This document shows positions 1 to 9,046 of a DNA stretch of 64,000 bases, piece after piece. Numbering within the stretch: position 1 is the first letter of the stretch; each line of letters opens with the position of its first letter. Under the pieces are notes generated by a model, which was not told the origin of the DNA, ran no database searches, and saw nothing but the letters and a program-made list of their open reading frames with translations. The position numbers were made by a program, and so were the translations under genes. Origin of the DNA: Mucilaginibacter limnophilus (GTDB taxonomy: Bacteria > Bacteroidota > Bacteroidia > Sphingobacteriales > Sphingobacteriaceae); NCBI RefSeq assembly GCF_004005815.1, contig NZ_SACK01000006.1:124001-188000 (forward strand), written 5' to 3'.

Positions 1-1360
1 GTTGCTCTTCCATGCTTTCTTCGGTTTTGTTGTCATCAGCGCCAACAACAGGTTCGGGTTCTGGCTCAGGTTCTGGTTGTTTGGTTGCAACTGTTTCAAA
101 CTGCATAACGCTTTCAGTCAGTTTAAAGGTGAAGCCTGCAGTATCAGGTTCTTCAGTAGCTTCCGGCTCTTCAGGAGCAAGGTTATGTTTGATGATCCCT
201 GATGGTTGTTCTGCAGATGAGCTTGCAAACATATCAAACAGTCCGGTCTGCTTTGGCTCTTCCTTGGCTTTCATGTAAGGCTCGGCAATGGCATCAGGCT
301 TAACAGGAGTAATAAACTCGTTTACCGGTTTTGCCAGTGGCTCATTCTCAGGTATCAGCATTGAAATTACCTTTTTATTACTGATCTCTTTCTCGCGTTC
401 GTCTTTGGTTTGGAAACCTGTGGCGATAATGGTTACCGATAATTTATCTCCCATATTTTCGTCACGGCAGTTACCCCAAATCAGGTCGGCGGCAAGGCCT
501 GCTTCTTCCTGAATGTAATCGGTAATAACGCTCACCTCATCCATGGTCACCTCTTTGTCGCCCGAGCTTATGTTAAGCAGGATATAACGCGCGCCTTCAA
601 TTTCATTATCTTTTAACAATGGAGATGCCAAGGCACCTTCCACTGCTTTAAGCGCCCGGTTTTCACCTTCGGCGCTGCAGCTGCCCATTATAGCTACACC
701 GCTTTCTTTCATTACGGTGCGCACATCCTTAAAGTCAACGTTGATATAGCCCGGCAGAGTAATGATCTCGGCGATGCCTTTTGCTGCAGTCGTCAAAATA
801 TTATCCGCTTGCGCAAATGCCGAACCCAAAGTAAGGTTACCGAATATCTGGCGCAGCCTGTCATTTGAAATAACCAGGTATGAATCAACATACTTTTTAA
901 GTTCTTCCAAACCTTCTTCGGCCTGCATTTTACGGCGTTTGCCTTCAAATGAAAACGGAGTAGTTATAATACCTACTGTAAGTATATCCAGTTCTTTAGC
1001 TGCTTTAGCAATAATAGGGCTGGCGCCTGTACCGGTACCGCCACCCATACCTGCGGTAATAAACAGCATTTTGGTATTGGGGCCAAGCATTTGCTTTATA
1101 TCGTCAATATTTTCGATGGCCGAATTTTTACCGACCTCAGGTATTGAACCCGCACCCATACCTTCAGTAAGGCTGGCGCCTAACTGCACCTTATTGGGTA
1201 TAGGGCTTAACTCAAGCGCCTGGGCGTCGGTATTACAAATAATAAAATCGACACCGGTAATACCTTGCCTGTACATATGGTTTACCGCGTTGCCGCCGCC
1301 ACCGCCAACACCAATAACTTTGATGATAGACGACTTTTCTTTTAACATCTCAAACTGCAT
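1..1360 (-). CDS. ftsZ: Cell division protein FtsZ (3' end cut by window edge)
   Basis: Tubulin-like GTPase that forms the cytokinetic Z ring. The start is the ATG at 1360 (MQFEMLKEKSS); 453 codons are visible and the frame is open at the left edge. The nucleotide-binding loop GGGTGTG lies at residues 106-112, preceded by the glycine-rich GVGGGGGNAVNHM near residues 17-29, and the T7-loop sequence NVDFKDV is present, so the GTPase core is intact. After about residue 320 the protein enters a long acidic, proline/glutamate-rich linker with a PEPEPEPEP stretch, as is usual for Bacteroidota FtsZ; the conserved C-terminal peptide lies outside the window. It is the last gene of the dcw cluster, 126 bp downstream of ftsA, a gap with repeated TTTTCCACA boxes that may carry its own promoter. 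Confidence 0.97.
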   Translation of the reverse strand, partial: MQFEMLKEKSSIIKVIGVGGGGGNAVNHMYRQGITGVDFIICNTDAQALELSPIPNKVQLGASLTEGMGAGSIPEVGKNSAIENIDDIKQMLGPNTKMLFITAGMGGGTGTGASPIIAKAAKELDILTVGIITTPFSFEGKRRKMQAEEGLEELKKYVDSYLVISNDRLRQIFGNLTLGSAFAQADNILTTAAKGIAEIITLPGYINVDFKDVRTVMKESGVAIMGSCSAEGENRALKAVEGALASPLLKDNEIEGARYILLNISSGDKEVTMDEVSVITDYIQEEAGLAADLIWGNCRDENMGDKLSVTIIATGFQTKDEREKEISNKKVISMLIPENEPLAKPVNEFITPVKPDAIAEPYMKAKEEPKQTGLFDMFASSSAEQPSGIIKHNLAPEEPEATEEPDTAGFTFKLTESVMQFETVATKQPEPEPEPEPVVGADDNKTEESMEEQ

Positions 1361-1426
1361 ATTCCTTACTTTCAGATAAATGTATTTTGACGATCAGTTA
1401 GTTTTCGCTATTGTAATATTATAACA

Positions 1427-1468
1427 TTTTCCACAATGTTTTTCCACATTCGTTGATATTGTGGAAAA
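1427..1468. promoter_or_regulatory. Three TTTTCCACA boxes between ftsA and ftsZ
   Basis: TTTTCCACA occurs at 1427-1435 and 1440-1448, and its inverse TGTGGAAAA at 1460-1468; the second and third copies form a 9-bp inverted repeat. The box differs by one base from the DnaA box TTATCCACA and, read on the minus strand (GTGGAAAA), also resembles the repeats in front of mraZ. Which protein, if any, binds is unknown. Confidence 0.35.
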
Positions 1469-1486
1469 GTTATGGGTTGTGAATAA

Positions 1487-2833
1487 TTATTTCAAAAAGT
1501 CCTCATCCTTGATGTCATCTTTAATAAATTTTTTCCCGCTCTCTAATATTTTCGACAGTAAGCCAAACTTTTTGTCTTCTGTGTATTTTTCTTTAACGGG
1601 TTTCACCGTTTCGGTTACCGAAACCGGCATGCTGTTATACTCCATTTTTTGAATACCTTTTATCAGCAAGCCTATACCTGTGGCGAATGTTGGGCTTTGC
1701 AGCTCTTCATAAATGCCTTTTGGCAGTACTTCATTTTTAGCTAAGTGCTCGTTAGGGTAGCCTACGCGGCAATCAAGCCCGGTTACAAATTCAACAAGTT
1801 GCGGCAGGTGTTTAAGCTGTGCGCCGCCTCCGGTTATTACTATTCCGGCAATCAGCTTTTTCTCGTAGCCTGATGATTTGATCTCGTAGTAAACATGTTC
1901 TACGATTTCTTCCATACGTGCCTGTATAACATACGCCAGGTTTTTAACCGATATCTCTTTCGGTTCGCGGCCACGTAGGCCCGGTACACATACTATCTCA
2001 TTTTCTTTGTTCTCATCGGCTAAAGCAGAACCGAAACGAACCTTTAACTGCTCGGCAATATTGCGCATAACCGAACATCCCTCACGAATATCCTCCGTAA
2101 CGCTGTTGCCGCCAAACGGAATAACCGCTGTATGGCGGATGATACCTTCGTGGAAGATGGCCACGTCAGTAGTGCCACCGCCTATATCAACCAATACTAC
2201 ACCGGCTTCTTTTTCTTCGTCGCTTAATACCGACTCAGACGATGCCAGCGGCTCAAGTATAAGCTCTGAGCTTTCAAGCTGCGCTTTGTTAACGCATTTT
2301 ACAATGTTTTTAATTGCGGTAACCTGGCCGGAAATAATGTGGAAGTTAGCCTCGAGGCGTACACCAGCCATACCGATCGGGTCCTTAATCCCCGGCTCGT
2401 TATCTACAGTAAATTCCTGAGGCAGCACATGGATAATCTCTTCACCGGGGGGCATTACCAGGTTGTACATATCCTCAATCAGTTTATCGATATCTTTGCG
2501 TGAAATTTCGGTTTGCAAATCGCGGCGGGTTATTAAGCCACGGTGCTGCAGGCTTTTAATATGCTGACCTGCAATACCAACGTTTACTACCCTTATTTCA
2601 ACGTTTGATTGCGTACCGGCAACATCAACGGCCTGTGTGATACCCTGAACGGTTTTATCAATATTTGATACCATGCCGCGGGTAACGCCTGCTGATTCGG
2701 CCTTACCGATGCCTAATACCTCAATTTTCCCGTTCTTACTGCGGCGGCCAACTATGGCACATATTTTTGTAGTCCCGATATCCAATCCTACAATGATTGG
2801 TGAACTTTTTTCTTGTGATAAACCTTTGTCCAT
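1487..2833 (-). CDS. ftsA: Cell division protein FtsA
   Basis: Actin-like ATPase that tethers FtsZ filaments to the inner membrane. The 448-aa product has the actin-family phosphate-1 motif VGLDIGTTKICAIVG near residues 15-29 and the second phosphate loop VLVDIGGGTTDVAIF near residue 215. The adenosine motif IVITGGGAQLKHLPQL lies in the last third. Length and domain order are normal. It begins one base after the ftsQ stop, so the two are probably translationally coupled, and precedes ftsZ. The C-terminal tail is lysine-rich (KILESGKKFIKDDIKDED), consistent with a membrane-targeting helix region, although I cannot define the amphipathic helix exactly. Confidence 0.97.
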   Translation of the reverse strand: MDKGLSQEKSSPIIVGLDIGTTKICAIVGRRSKNGKIEVLGIGKAESAGVTRGMVSNIDKTVQGITQAVDVAGTQSNVEIRVVNVGIAGQHIKSLQHRGLITRRDLQTEISRKDIDKLIEDMYNLVMPPGEEIIHVLPQEFTVDNEPGIKDPIGMAGVRLEANFHIISGQVTAIKNIVKCVNKAQLESSELILEPLASSESVLSDEEKEAGVVLVDIGGGTTDVAIFHEGIIRHTAVIPFGGNSVTEDIREGCSVMRNIAEQLKVRFGSALADENKENEIVCVPGLRGREPKEISVKNLAYVIQARMEEIVEHVYYEIKSSGYEKKLIAGIVITGGGAQLKHLPQLVEFVTGLDCRVGYPNEHLAKNEVLPKGIYEELQSPTFATGIGLLIKGIQKMEYNSMPVSVTETVKPVKEKYTEDKKFGLLSKILESGKKFIKDDIKDEDFLK

Positions 2834-2834
2834 T

Positions 2835-3752
2835 TTAATGTTGCTTTATATGAGATGTATCTTGTTTCAATAAGTCTGTTATAGTTGATGAAATTGTTGA
2901 ATCAATAGTAGCTGCCACGGCCTGTTTCATCGAGTCGGCCTTAACAGTTGTTTTGGTTGTCGTGTTGCTTGGATCGTTCTCGTCTTTGATACCTATCACC
3001 TGGTTTGTGTATTTTACACTGATGGCTTTATACTTGTCCCAGCCGGCTTTTGGCAACGCTTGTTTGTAAAAGGCTGCCAGATTTTCAAACTTCACATCTA
3101 GCGAATCGGCATTGCCAAGCAATATGCGCTGGTTGCCCACGCGTGGTATCAGTTCTATTTCATGATCTTTATTTACATAGATTTGCGCTACCTGGGCATT
3201 CCAAAGTGAATCTTTACGAATGTAATCGGCGGCCGTGTACAATGCGATTGCCATTTTGGTGTGAAGCGTGTCAACACGGTTGGCAAACAGCTCGTCTATA
3301 TAACCGTTGGCAGCAACCACCCGGGCGGTAAAATTGTTTGACAGCGGCATTTTTAAACCATGCTGATCAACATAAAAATCCTGATCGAACCGGTTGATAA
3401 CGCGCAGTATAGGCTGACGCTGGCTTATCTCTATTTTGATAAGACCATCCATTTCGGTATAAACCTTAGCAGACTCTACAAATGGGTTAGCTTTTAAGGT
3501 ATTCTCGAGCTGATGTATGTTGATGTTAGCCAGTTTGCGGCCAACCAATGTGTTACTGCTTACCTGCAGTATATTTTCTACCTCTTCCTGATCAATAAAA
3601 TACTGGTCGCCCGGAATGTAAACCTTAACACCGGTGCAGGTAGTTTCATTCTTTTTAACCTCGATAAAGCCCATAAGGGTTACCAGTCCGCCCAGGCAAA
3701 CCACCCAGGCAAAAGCAATAAAAATCCGGCTCCAGACATTTCTACGAGACAT
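2835..3752 (-). CDS. ftsQ: Cell division protein FtsQ/DivIB
   Basis: Bitopic inner-membrane divisome protein. The 305-aa product has a short cytoplasmic N-terminus, one membrane helix (about residues 9-27, IFIAFAWVVCLGGLVTLMGF) and a periplasmic part that begins with a POTRA-like segment (YIPGDQYFIDQEEVENIL followed by LENTLKANPFVESAKVY). The C-terminal 50 residues are Thr/Ser/Lys-rich and look disordered. The start codon overlaps the end of murC by 11 bp and the stop abuts ftsA. FtsQ sequences diverge strongly, so the call rests on the POTRA pattern plus its position between murC and ftsA. Confidence 0.92.
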   Translation of the reverse strand: MSRRNVWSRIFIAFAWVVCLGGLVTLMGFIEVKKNETTCTGVKVYIPGDQYFIDQEEVENILQVSSNTLVGRKLANINIHQLENTLKANPFVESAKVYTEMDGLIKIEISQRQPILRVINRFDQDFYVDQHGLKMPLSNNFTARVVAANGYIDELFANRVDTLHTKMAIALYTAADYIRKDSLWNAQVAQIYVNKDHEIELIPRVGNQRILLGNADSLDVKFENLAAFYKQALPKAGWDKYKAISVKYTNQVIGIKDENDPSNTTTKTTVKADSMKQAVAATIDSTISSTITDLLKQDTSHIKQH

Positions 3753-5100
3753 TTTCTAATACTTGTTTTAGGGGTTGCACCAGTTGATCGATATCGCCTG
3801 CGCCTACCGTTAAAAGTAGCTCAGGTTTTTCATTTTCCACTATTTCAATCGCTTCTTGTTTTCCACATTTGCGTTTATTCCACATTTTCATCTTGCTGAG
3901 TATCAATTCGGCATCTACACCTTGTATAGGCAATTCGCGGGCGGGATAAATGTCAAGCATCAGCAATACGTCGCTTATGTCAAGCGCCTCGGCAAAGCCA
4001 TCTGCAAAATCACGCGTACGCGTGTAAAGGTGCGGCTGGAAAATGGTGGTCAGCTTTTTATCAGGATACAGCTTTTTTACTGACGATATAGCAGCTTTCA
4101 GCTCTTCAGGGTGATGCGCGTAATCATCAATAAAAATATGCTGAGGTGTTTTAACAATATACTCAAAGCGGCGTTTCACTCCTCTGAACGATTCTAAAGC
4201 GCTTTTTACAGCATCGGCATTAACACCCACACGCAGGCAAACCTCAATGGCAGCCACCGCATTCTCAATATTATGCGTACCGGCTATACCCAGCTTAATA
4301 TCTTTAATTATTGTTTCGCTGTTGCGGAAGTCAAAATAAAAATCGCCGTTTTCGATACGGATGTTAAAGGCGATGGAATCGGCCTTGTCATATATTGAAT
4401 AAGTATGCCCTTCAGTTAATGGCAGGCCCTGCTTACGAATTAATGTGCCGCCCGGCTTTATCTGCGAGGCAAACATGGTAAACGACTCCGTTAGCTGACT
4501 ATGGTCGCCGTAAATATCCAGGTGGTCGGCATCCATTGAAGTGATCACCGCAATATCAGGGTGCAGGGTGAGGAACGAGCGGTCAAACTCGTCGGCCTCA
4601 ACTACCACAATGTCGTTTTTGCCAAACAATACATTGGTTTGATAATTTGACGATATGCCGCCCAGGAAGGCTGAGCAATCGGTACCCGAATCTTTTAATA
4701 TATGCGCTATAAGCGACGAGGTAGTTGTTTTACCATGCGTACCGGCTACTGCCAGCGTGTATTTGCTATCGCTGATTATGCCTAATACCTGTGAGCGTTT
4801 AAACAGAACAAAACCTTTATTCAGGAAAAAGTTCAGTATCTCCGAATCCTTTGGAATGGCAGGAGTGTATATAATAAGCGTACCATCGCACGGCTCATTA
4901 AAACTCATGGGAATGCAGGAGGCCTTGTCTTCAAACGTTATTTGTATGCCTTCGTTATGCAGACTGTCGGTAAGGTCGGTAGGGGTTTTATCGTAACCAC
5001 ACACAATACACCCTAACTGACAGAAATAGCGGGCCAGGCCGCTCATGCCTATGCCGCCTATGCCTATCAGGTAAACGCGTTGTATGTTGTTTAGTTCCAT
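3742..5100 (-). CDS. murC: UDP-N-acetylmuramate--L-alanine ligase
   Basis: Cytoplasmic ATP-dependent ligase that adds L-Ala to UDP-MurNAc. The 452-aa product starts at ATG 5100 (MELNNIQRVYLIGIGGIGMSG); an in-frame TTG four codons earlier is less likely. The N-terminal Rossmann motif GIGGIGMSGLAR, the ATP-binding loop AGTHGKTTTSSLIAH and the Mur-ligase motif DDYAHHPEE are all present. It overlaps ftsQ by 11 bp. Unusually, a strong terminator-like hairpin lies between it and murG, so murC-ftsQ-ftsA-ftsZ expression may be partly uncoupled from the upstream genes. Confidence 0.97.
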   Translation of the reverse strand: MELNNIQRVYLIGIGGIGMSGLARYFCQLGCIVCGYDKTPTDLTDSLHNEGIQITFEDKASCIPMSFNEPCDGTLIIYTPAIPKDSEILNFFLNKGFVLFKRSQVLGIISDSKYTLAVAGTHGKTTTSSLIAHILKDSGTDCSAFLGGISSNYQTNVLFGKNDIVVVEADEFDRSFLTLHPDIAVITSMDADHLDIYGDHSQLTESFTMFASQIKPGGTLIRKQGLPLTEGHTYSIYDKADSIAFNIRIENGDFYFDFRNSETIIKDIKLGIAGTHNIENAVAAIEVCLRVGVNADAVKSALESFRGVKRRFEYIVKTPQHIFIDDYAHHPEELKAAISSVKKLYPDKKLTTIFQPHLYTRTRDFADGFAEALDISDVLLMLDIYPARELPIQGVDAELILSKMKMWNKRKCGKQEAIEIVENEKPELLLTVGAGDIDQLVQPLKQVLENVS

Positions 5101-5110
5101 TCGTCTTTTC

Positions 5111-5142
5111 AAAAAAGGCTCCCGCCAACCGGCGGGAAGCCT
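5111..5142 (-). terminator. Intrinsic-terminator-like hairpin between murG and murC
   Basis: Read on the minus strand the arms are AGGC(T)TCCCGCC and GGCGGGAGCCT with a GGTT loop, giving about 11 pairs with one bulged T, followed directly by six T. The T tract ends 10 bases before the murC ATG. It has every feature of a Rho-independent terminator yet sits inside the dcw cluster; it could be an attenuator or a leader hairpin for murC. Confidence 0.7.
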
Positions 5143-5144
5143 AC

Positions 5145-6248
5145 TTAATTGTTAATTGTTATTTGGATAACTTCTTTTGCAATTACCTCATCAGCATCGG
5201 GCATAGCCAGTTTGCCAATGTTGGTGCTCAATGTTTTCTGTTTTTCCTTATCGTTTAATAACTCTATTGCTCTATCAACCAGTTTTGCTTCAGCATCACG
5301 GTCGGCTACCAGTTTAGCCGCGTTTTCCTGCACCAATGCCAGGGCGTTTTTGGTTTGATGGTCTTCAGCCACATTTGGCGAAGGCACCAGTATCACCGGT
5401 TTTTTTACTACGCACAGTTCGGCAATAGTACCCGCACCCGCGCGCGAAATGATGATATCCGCGGCAGCATAAGCCAGATCCATGCGGTTCAAAAACTCAC
5501 GTATGGCAATGTTTGAATGATAGTTTTCACCTAACTCACTGATGATGTCTTTATAATAAAATTTACCTGTTTGCCATATTACCTGCACATCGGCATCAAT
5601 AAACTTTTGCAAGCCGGCTTTAATGCTATGGTTAAGCGTGCGTGCGCCCAGACTTCCGCCGGTTACCAGTACTGTTTTTTTATGCGGAGAAAACTTGAAC
5701 AGTTCAAGCGCCTGCATGTGTTTGCCGGCAATGCTTACCGAGTCTTTACGAATTGGGTTGCCGGTTTTAATGATCTTATCAGCAGGGAAGAATTTATCCA
5801 TACCATCAAATGCCACGCATATAGCTTTCGCTTTTTTACCAAGCCATTTGTTGGTAATACCTGCATACGAGTTTTGCTCCTGTATAAGTGTTGGTATGCC
5901 CTTTAATGATGCTGCGTACAATAATGGTCCGGATGCATAACCACCTACACCTACTGCCGCATCGGGCTTAAAATCTTTAATGATCTTCAAAGCCGTACGT
6001 ACACTACCCAATAGCTTCACCGGGAACATCAGGTTTTTGATTATTGAACCACGCTGAATGCCCTGTATGTTCAAGCCTATGATCTTATACCCGGCTGCAG
6101 GCACTTTCTCCATTTCCATGCGACCGGTAGCGCCTACAAATAATATCTCGGTATTTGGGTCGAGTTTTTTCAAAGCATTGGCAATAGCAATAGCCGGGAA
6201 GATGTGTCCTCCGGTACCGCCGCCGCTTATGATGATCCTTTTACCCAT
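5145..6248 (-). CDS. murG: UDP-N-acetylglucosamine--lipid I GlcNAc transferase
   Basis: Membrane-associated GT28 glycosyltransferase that converts lipid I to lipid II. The 367-aa product starts MGKRIIISGGGTGGHIFPA, containing the first glycine-rich loop, followed by the acceptor-side motif QEQNSYAGITNKWLGKKA near residues 123-140. The C-terminal half has the second glycine-rich loop VTGGSLGARTLN and the UDP-GlcNAc-binding segment ISRAGAGTIAEL. The length is normal. It lies between ftsW and murC in the usual order; the 90-bp gap to ftsW is filled with repeat words. Confidence 0.97.
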   Translation of the reverse strand: MGKRIIISGGGTGGHIFPAIAIANALKKLDPNTEILFVGATGRMEMEKVPAAGYKIIGLNIQGIQRGSIIKNLMFPVKLLGSVRTALKIIKDFKPDAAVGVGGYASGPLLYAASLKGIPTLIQEQNSYAGITNKWLGKKAKAICVAFDGMDKFFPADKIIKTGNPIRKDSVSIAGKHMQALELFKFSPHKKTVLVTGGSLGARTLNHSIKAGLQKFIDADVQVIWQTGKFYYKDIISELGENYHSNIAIREFLNRMDLAYAAADIIISRAGAGTIAELCVVKKPVILVPSPNVAEDHQTKNALALVQENAAKLVADRDAEAKLVDRAIELLNDKEKQKTLSTNIGKLAMPDADEVIAKEVIQITINN

Positions 6249-6251
6249 TCT

Positions 6252-6338
6252 GTTAAATTCTAAACTCTAAATCCTAAATTCTAATGCCTTTTCTGATTCC
6301 TTTTTTAATTTCGAAATTGAAAAATTCAAAATCCGAAA
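6252..6338 (-). repeat. AATTCTAAATC / TTTCGGATTT word repeat after ftsW
   Basis: The ftsW-murG gap is made of two low-complexity parts. One reads on the minus strand TTTCGGATTTTGAATTTTTC and starts at the ftsW stop codon. The other is iterated TTAGAATTTAGGATTTAGAG. The same two parts in the same order follow rplI at 20308-20387, and related words occur near 23190 and 31850-31890, so this is an interspersed family rather than chance AT richness. Confidence 0.5.
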
Positions 6339-7496
6339 TCAAGCTACCGCCACTTCCCTTATTTCGCCAACCACAACTTTTTTCGGCTCTTCAATATCTT
6401 TACTAACAGATAGTATAATGCCGAAGGCAATGCTTGTAAACAATATTGATGTACCACCCATACTTACAAACGGCAGCGGAATACCGGTTACCGGTCCTAA
6501 GCCTACGGCTACCGCCATGTTACCAAATGCCTGTATGGTCAGGCTAAAGCTTAAGCCTGCCGCCAGTAACGCACCAAACGCTTTTGGCGCTTTGGTTACA
6601 ATTTTTATACACCTGTACAGTAAAAACAGGTAAATGCATACAATTACAAATCCGCCTATCAGGCCGTATTCTTCAATAATTGTAGCGTAAATAAAATCTG
6701 AATAGGGGTGGGGCAGGTAATTTCTTTCGGTACTGTTACCCGGGCCTTTACCTAACACGCCACCGGTAGCGATGGCTATTTTAGCGTGATCGCTTTGATA
6801 TGATTTGTCGGCATCAACTTTTTCAGGGTGCATAAACGCGTTGATACGTGAGATATACGTTGCACGACGAGGGCCTAAAAGCATTACACCTGCAAGCAAA
6901 ACAGCACCGGCAACACATACTATCGATATTTGCTTTATACTGATACGACCAATAATCAGCAATAAAATGCTTACACCAAACAGCATCAGCGCGGTTGACA
7001 AGTTTGCCAGCGCGATAAGTATAAACACCACGCACACCGAACCCATAATTGGAATAAACGAGTTTTTAACGTCTTTAATATTTTCCTGCTTACGCGATAG
7101 CGTACGGGCCAGGTAAGTAATCAGCGCCAGCTTAGCTAAGTCGGATGTCTGGAAGGTTAAACCTGTACCCGGTATGGCTATCCAGCGGCTTGCATCGTTC
7201 AGGTTGTTGCCAAATAACAGGGTGTACAGCAGCAATGGTATGGTTATAGCCATTAATATTTTTGAAATACCGGCATAATAACGGTAATCCAGCTTGTGCG
7301 AAATGTACATGAGCGCAATACCCGCAACAACCATAGCCAGGTGTTTCATCAAAAATGATTCGGCGCCTGTACCATGCTGATAAGCTATAGTTCCTGTTGA
7401 GCTGTACACAGCCAGCAGCGAAATAAGCGACAGCACGATAACGATCAGCCATATCCAGCGATCACCTTTGGTGTTGTTAAGTATTGCGTTCAACAT
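6339..7496 (-). CDS. ftsW: Peptidoglycan glycosyltransferase FtsW (SEDS family)
   Basis: Polytopic inner-membrane SEDS protein that polymerises lipid II at the septum with the PBP encoded by ftsI. The 385-aa product has about ten hydrophobic segments beginning at WIWLIVIVLSLISLLAVYSS. The SEDS signatures FQTSDLAKLALITYLAR and LPHPYSDFIYATIIEEYG are present, the latter carrying the Asp expected to be catalytic, and LPFVSMGGTSILFT is near the C-terminus. It lies between murD and murG as expected for FtsW rather than RodA. Confidence 0.95.
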   Translation of the reverse strand: MLNAILNNTKGDRWIWLIVIVLSLISLLAVYSSTGTIAYQHGTGAESFLMKHLAMVVAGIALMYISHKLDYRYYAGISKILMAITIPLLLYTLLFGNNLNDASRWIAIPGTGLTFQTSDLAKLALITYLARTLSRKQENIKDVKNSFIPIMGSVCVVFILIALANLSTALMLFGVSILLLIIGRISIKQISIVCVAGAVLLAGVMLLGPRRATYISRINAFMHPEKVDADKSYQSDHAKIAIATGGVLGKGPGNSTERNYLPHPYSDFIYATIIEEYGLIGGFVIVCIYLFLLYRCIKIVTKAPKAFGALLAAGLSFSLTIQAFGNMAVAVGLGPVTGIPLPFVSMGGTSILFTSIAFGIILSVSKDIEEPKKVVVGEIREVAVA

Positions 7497-7537
7497 ACCG
7501 ATTTAATTGTTGTGTTATTTGCCCTGTTGTTTGTTTT

Positions 7538-7569
7538 AGACCATGGACCATGGTCTATAGTCCATGGTC
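7538..7569. repeat. CCATGG-centred palindromes downstream of murD
   Basis: AGACCATGG and CCATGGTCT form a perfect 9-bp inverted repeat around a single A at 7538-7556, followed by a further copy ATAGTCCATGGTC. A related palindrome (GTCCATGGACTAT) lies on the other side of murD at 9049-9061. No T tract follows, so I do not call a terminator. Confidence 0.45.
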
Positions 7570-7575
7570 GTATTT

Positions 7576-8967
7576 TTATAACTCTCTTACCGCCTCTTTA
7601 AACTGATTGCCTCTGTCTTCGTAATTTTTAAACAGATCAAAACTTGCGCATGCCGGCGATAATAGCACTGTATCACCTTTTTCAGCTAAGTGGAAGGCTA
7701 TCTGCGCTGCTTCTTGCGCCGAGAAGGTATTCACAATTACATCCACATCATCTTCAAATGCGTCGTGAATACGTTTGTTATCCTTGCCCAAACACACAAT
7801 AGCCTTTACTTTTTGCTTTACCAGGTCGCGCAGCATACCATAATCGTTGCCTTTATCAACACCGCCTAATATCAGCACCACATCCGTCGTCATGCTTTCA
7901 AGCGCATACCAGGTTGAGTTTACATTGGTTGCCTTCGAGTCGTTTATAAAACTGATGCCTGAAATTTTGGCAACAAACTCAAGCCGGTGCTCAATGTTCT
8001 TAAAGTTGCCCATACTCTCCCTGATACTGTCGTTACGTAGTTCAAGCACTTTGGCCACGATACCCGAAGCCATTGAGTTATAGATGTTGTGCTTGCCTTG
8101 CAGAGCCAGTTCTTTAATTGACATTGTGAAATTCCCCTTGTGTGTGTTGATGACAATATTGTCGCTGTCGAGGTATGCCCCCGGCGTAAGTTTCTTCTCT
8201 ATAGTAAAGGGCAGTTGCTGCGACTGTATGTCAAGGCCCTGCATTCCCTTTATTGTTTCGGCATCATCGGCGCAGTAGATAAAAATATCCTGCGCTGTTT
8301 GATTTTGTGTTATGCGGAATTTTGATGCCGCATAGTTCTCCAGTTTATAATCATAACGGTCCAGGTGATCGGGCGTAATGTTTAGCAGCACGCCTACGTC
8401 TGCCTTAAACTTGTACATATCATCAAGCATAAAGCTGCTTAACTCAAGCACATAATGATCAAACTTTTCAGTTGCCACCTGATAAGCAAAGCTGTTGCCT
8501 ATATTACCCGCTAACCCTACGTTTAATCCCGCGTTTTTCAGGATGTGGTAAGTTAAGGTCGTCGTAGTTGTTTTACCGTTCGAGCCGGTGATGCATATCA
8601 TTTTCGCATCAGTGTAGCGGCCGGCAAATTCAATCTCAGATATTACCGGAATACCTTTTTCTTTCAGCTTTTTGATGATCGGCGCCTTATCAGGTATCCC
8701 CGGACTTTTGATCACTTCAACCGCATTCAATATCTCCGCCTCAGTATGCTGATTTTCCTCGAAGCGTATATCCCACTGTTGTAATTGCTGCTTGTATTTA
8801 TCGGTAATAGCGCCAAAGTCTGACACGAAAACATCATACCCTTTTTGCAGAGCAAGGTATGCCGCACCCACGCCGCTTTCGCCCGCGCCAAGGATGGCTA
8901 ACCTCACCACGCCTCCCTCCAAAGAAGAGGGAGATTGAGTAGATGATATGTTAGTGTTCTCGTTCAT
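7576..8967 (-). CDS. murD: UDP-N-acetylmuramoyl-L-alanine--D-glutamate ligase
   Basis: Cytoplasmic Mur ligase adding D-Glu to UDP-MurNAc-L-Ala. I place the start at ATG 8967 (MNENTNIS...), giving 463 aa. The Rossmann-like motif LAILGAGESGVGAAYLALQ, the ATP loop ITGSNGKTTTTTLTYH and the C-terminal LSPACASFDLFKNYEDRG are diagnostic. The first ~20 residues (MNENTNISSTQSPSSLEGGV) precede the conserved core and are encoded partly by a 7-bp inverted repeat (CTCCCTC/GAGGGAG at 8913-8919 and 8927-8933) that resembles an intergenic palindrome, so this extension may be an in-frame repeat remnant. A further upstream in-frame ATG at 9009 exists but is not needed. Confidence 0.96.
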   Translation of the reverse strand: MNENTNISSTQSPSSLEGGVVRLAILGAGESGVGAAYLALQKGYDVFVSDFGAITDKYKQQLQQWDIRFEENQHTEAEILNAVEVIKSPGIPDKAPIIKKLKEKGIPVISEIEFAGRYTDAKMICITGSNGKTTTTTLTYHILKNAGLNVGLAGNIGNSFAYQVATEKFDHYVLELSSFMLDDMYKFKADVGVLLNITPDHLDRYDYKLENYAASKFRITQNQTAQDIFIYCADDAETIKGMQGLDIQSQQLPFTIEKKLTPGAYLDSDNIVINTHKGNFTMSIKELALQGKHNIYNSMASGIVAKVLELRNDSIRESMGNFKNIEHRLEFVAKISGISFINDSKATNVNSTWYALESMTTDVVLILGGVDKGNDYGMLRDLVKQKVKAIVCLGKDNKRIHDAFEDDVDVIVNTFSAQEAAQIAFHLAEKGDTVLLSPACASFDLFKNYEDRGNQFKEAVREL

Positions 8968-9046
8968 TGTTCTTTTTTGTGATTTCACTGATTTTAATAG
9001 TGATTTCACCGATTAATTCTTCATTTTCTACGGACTCTATATACTA

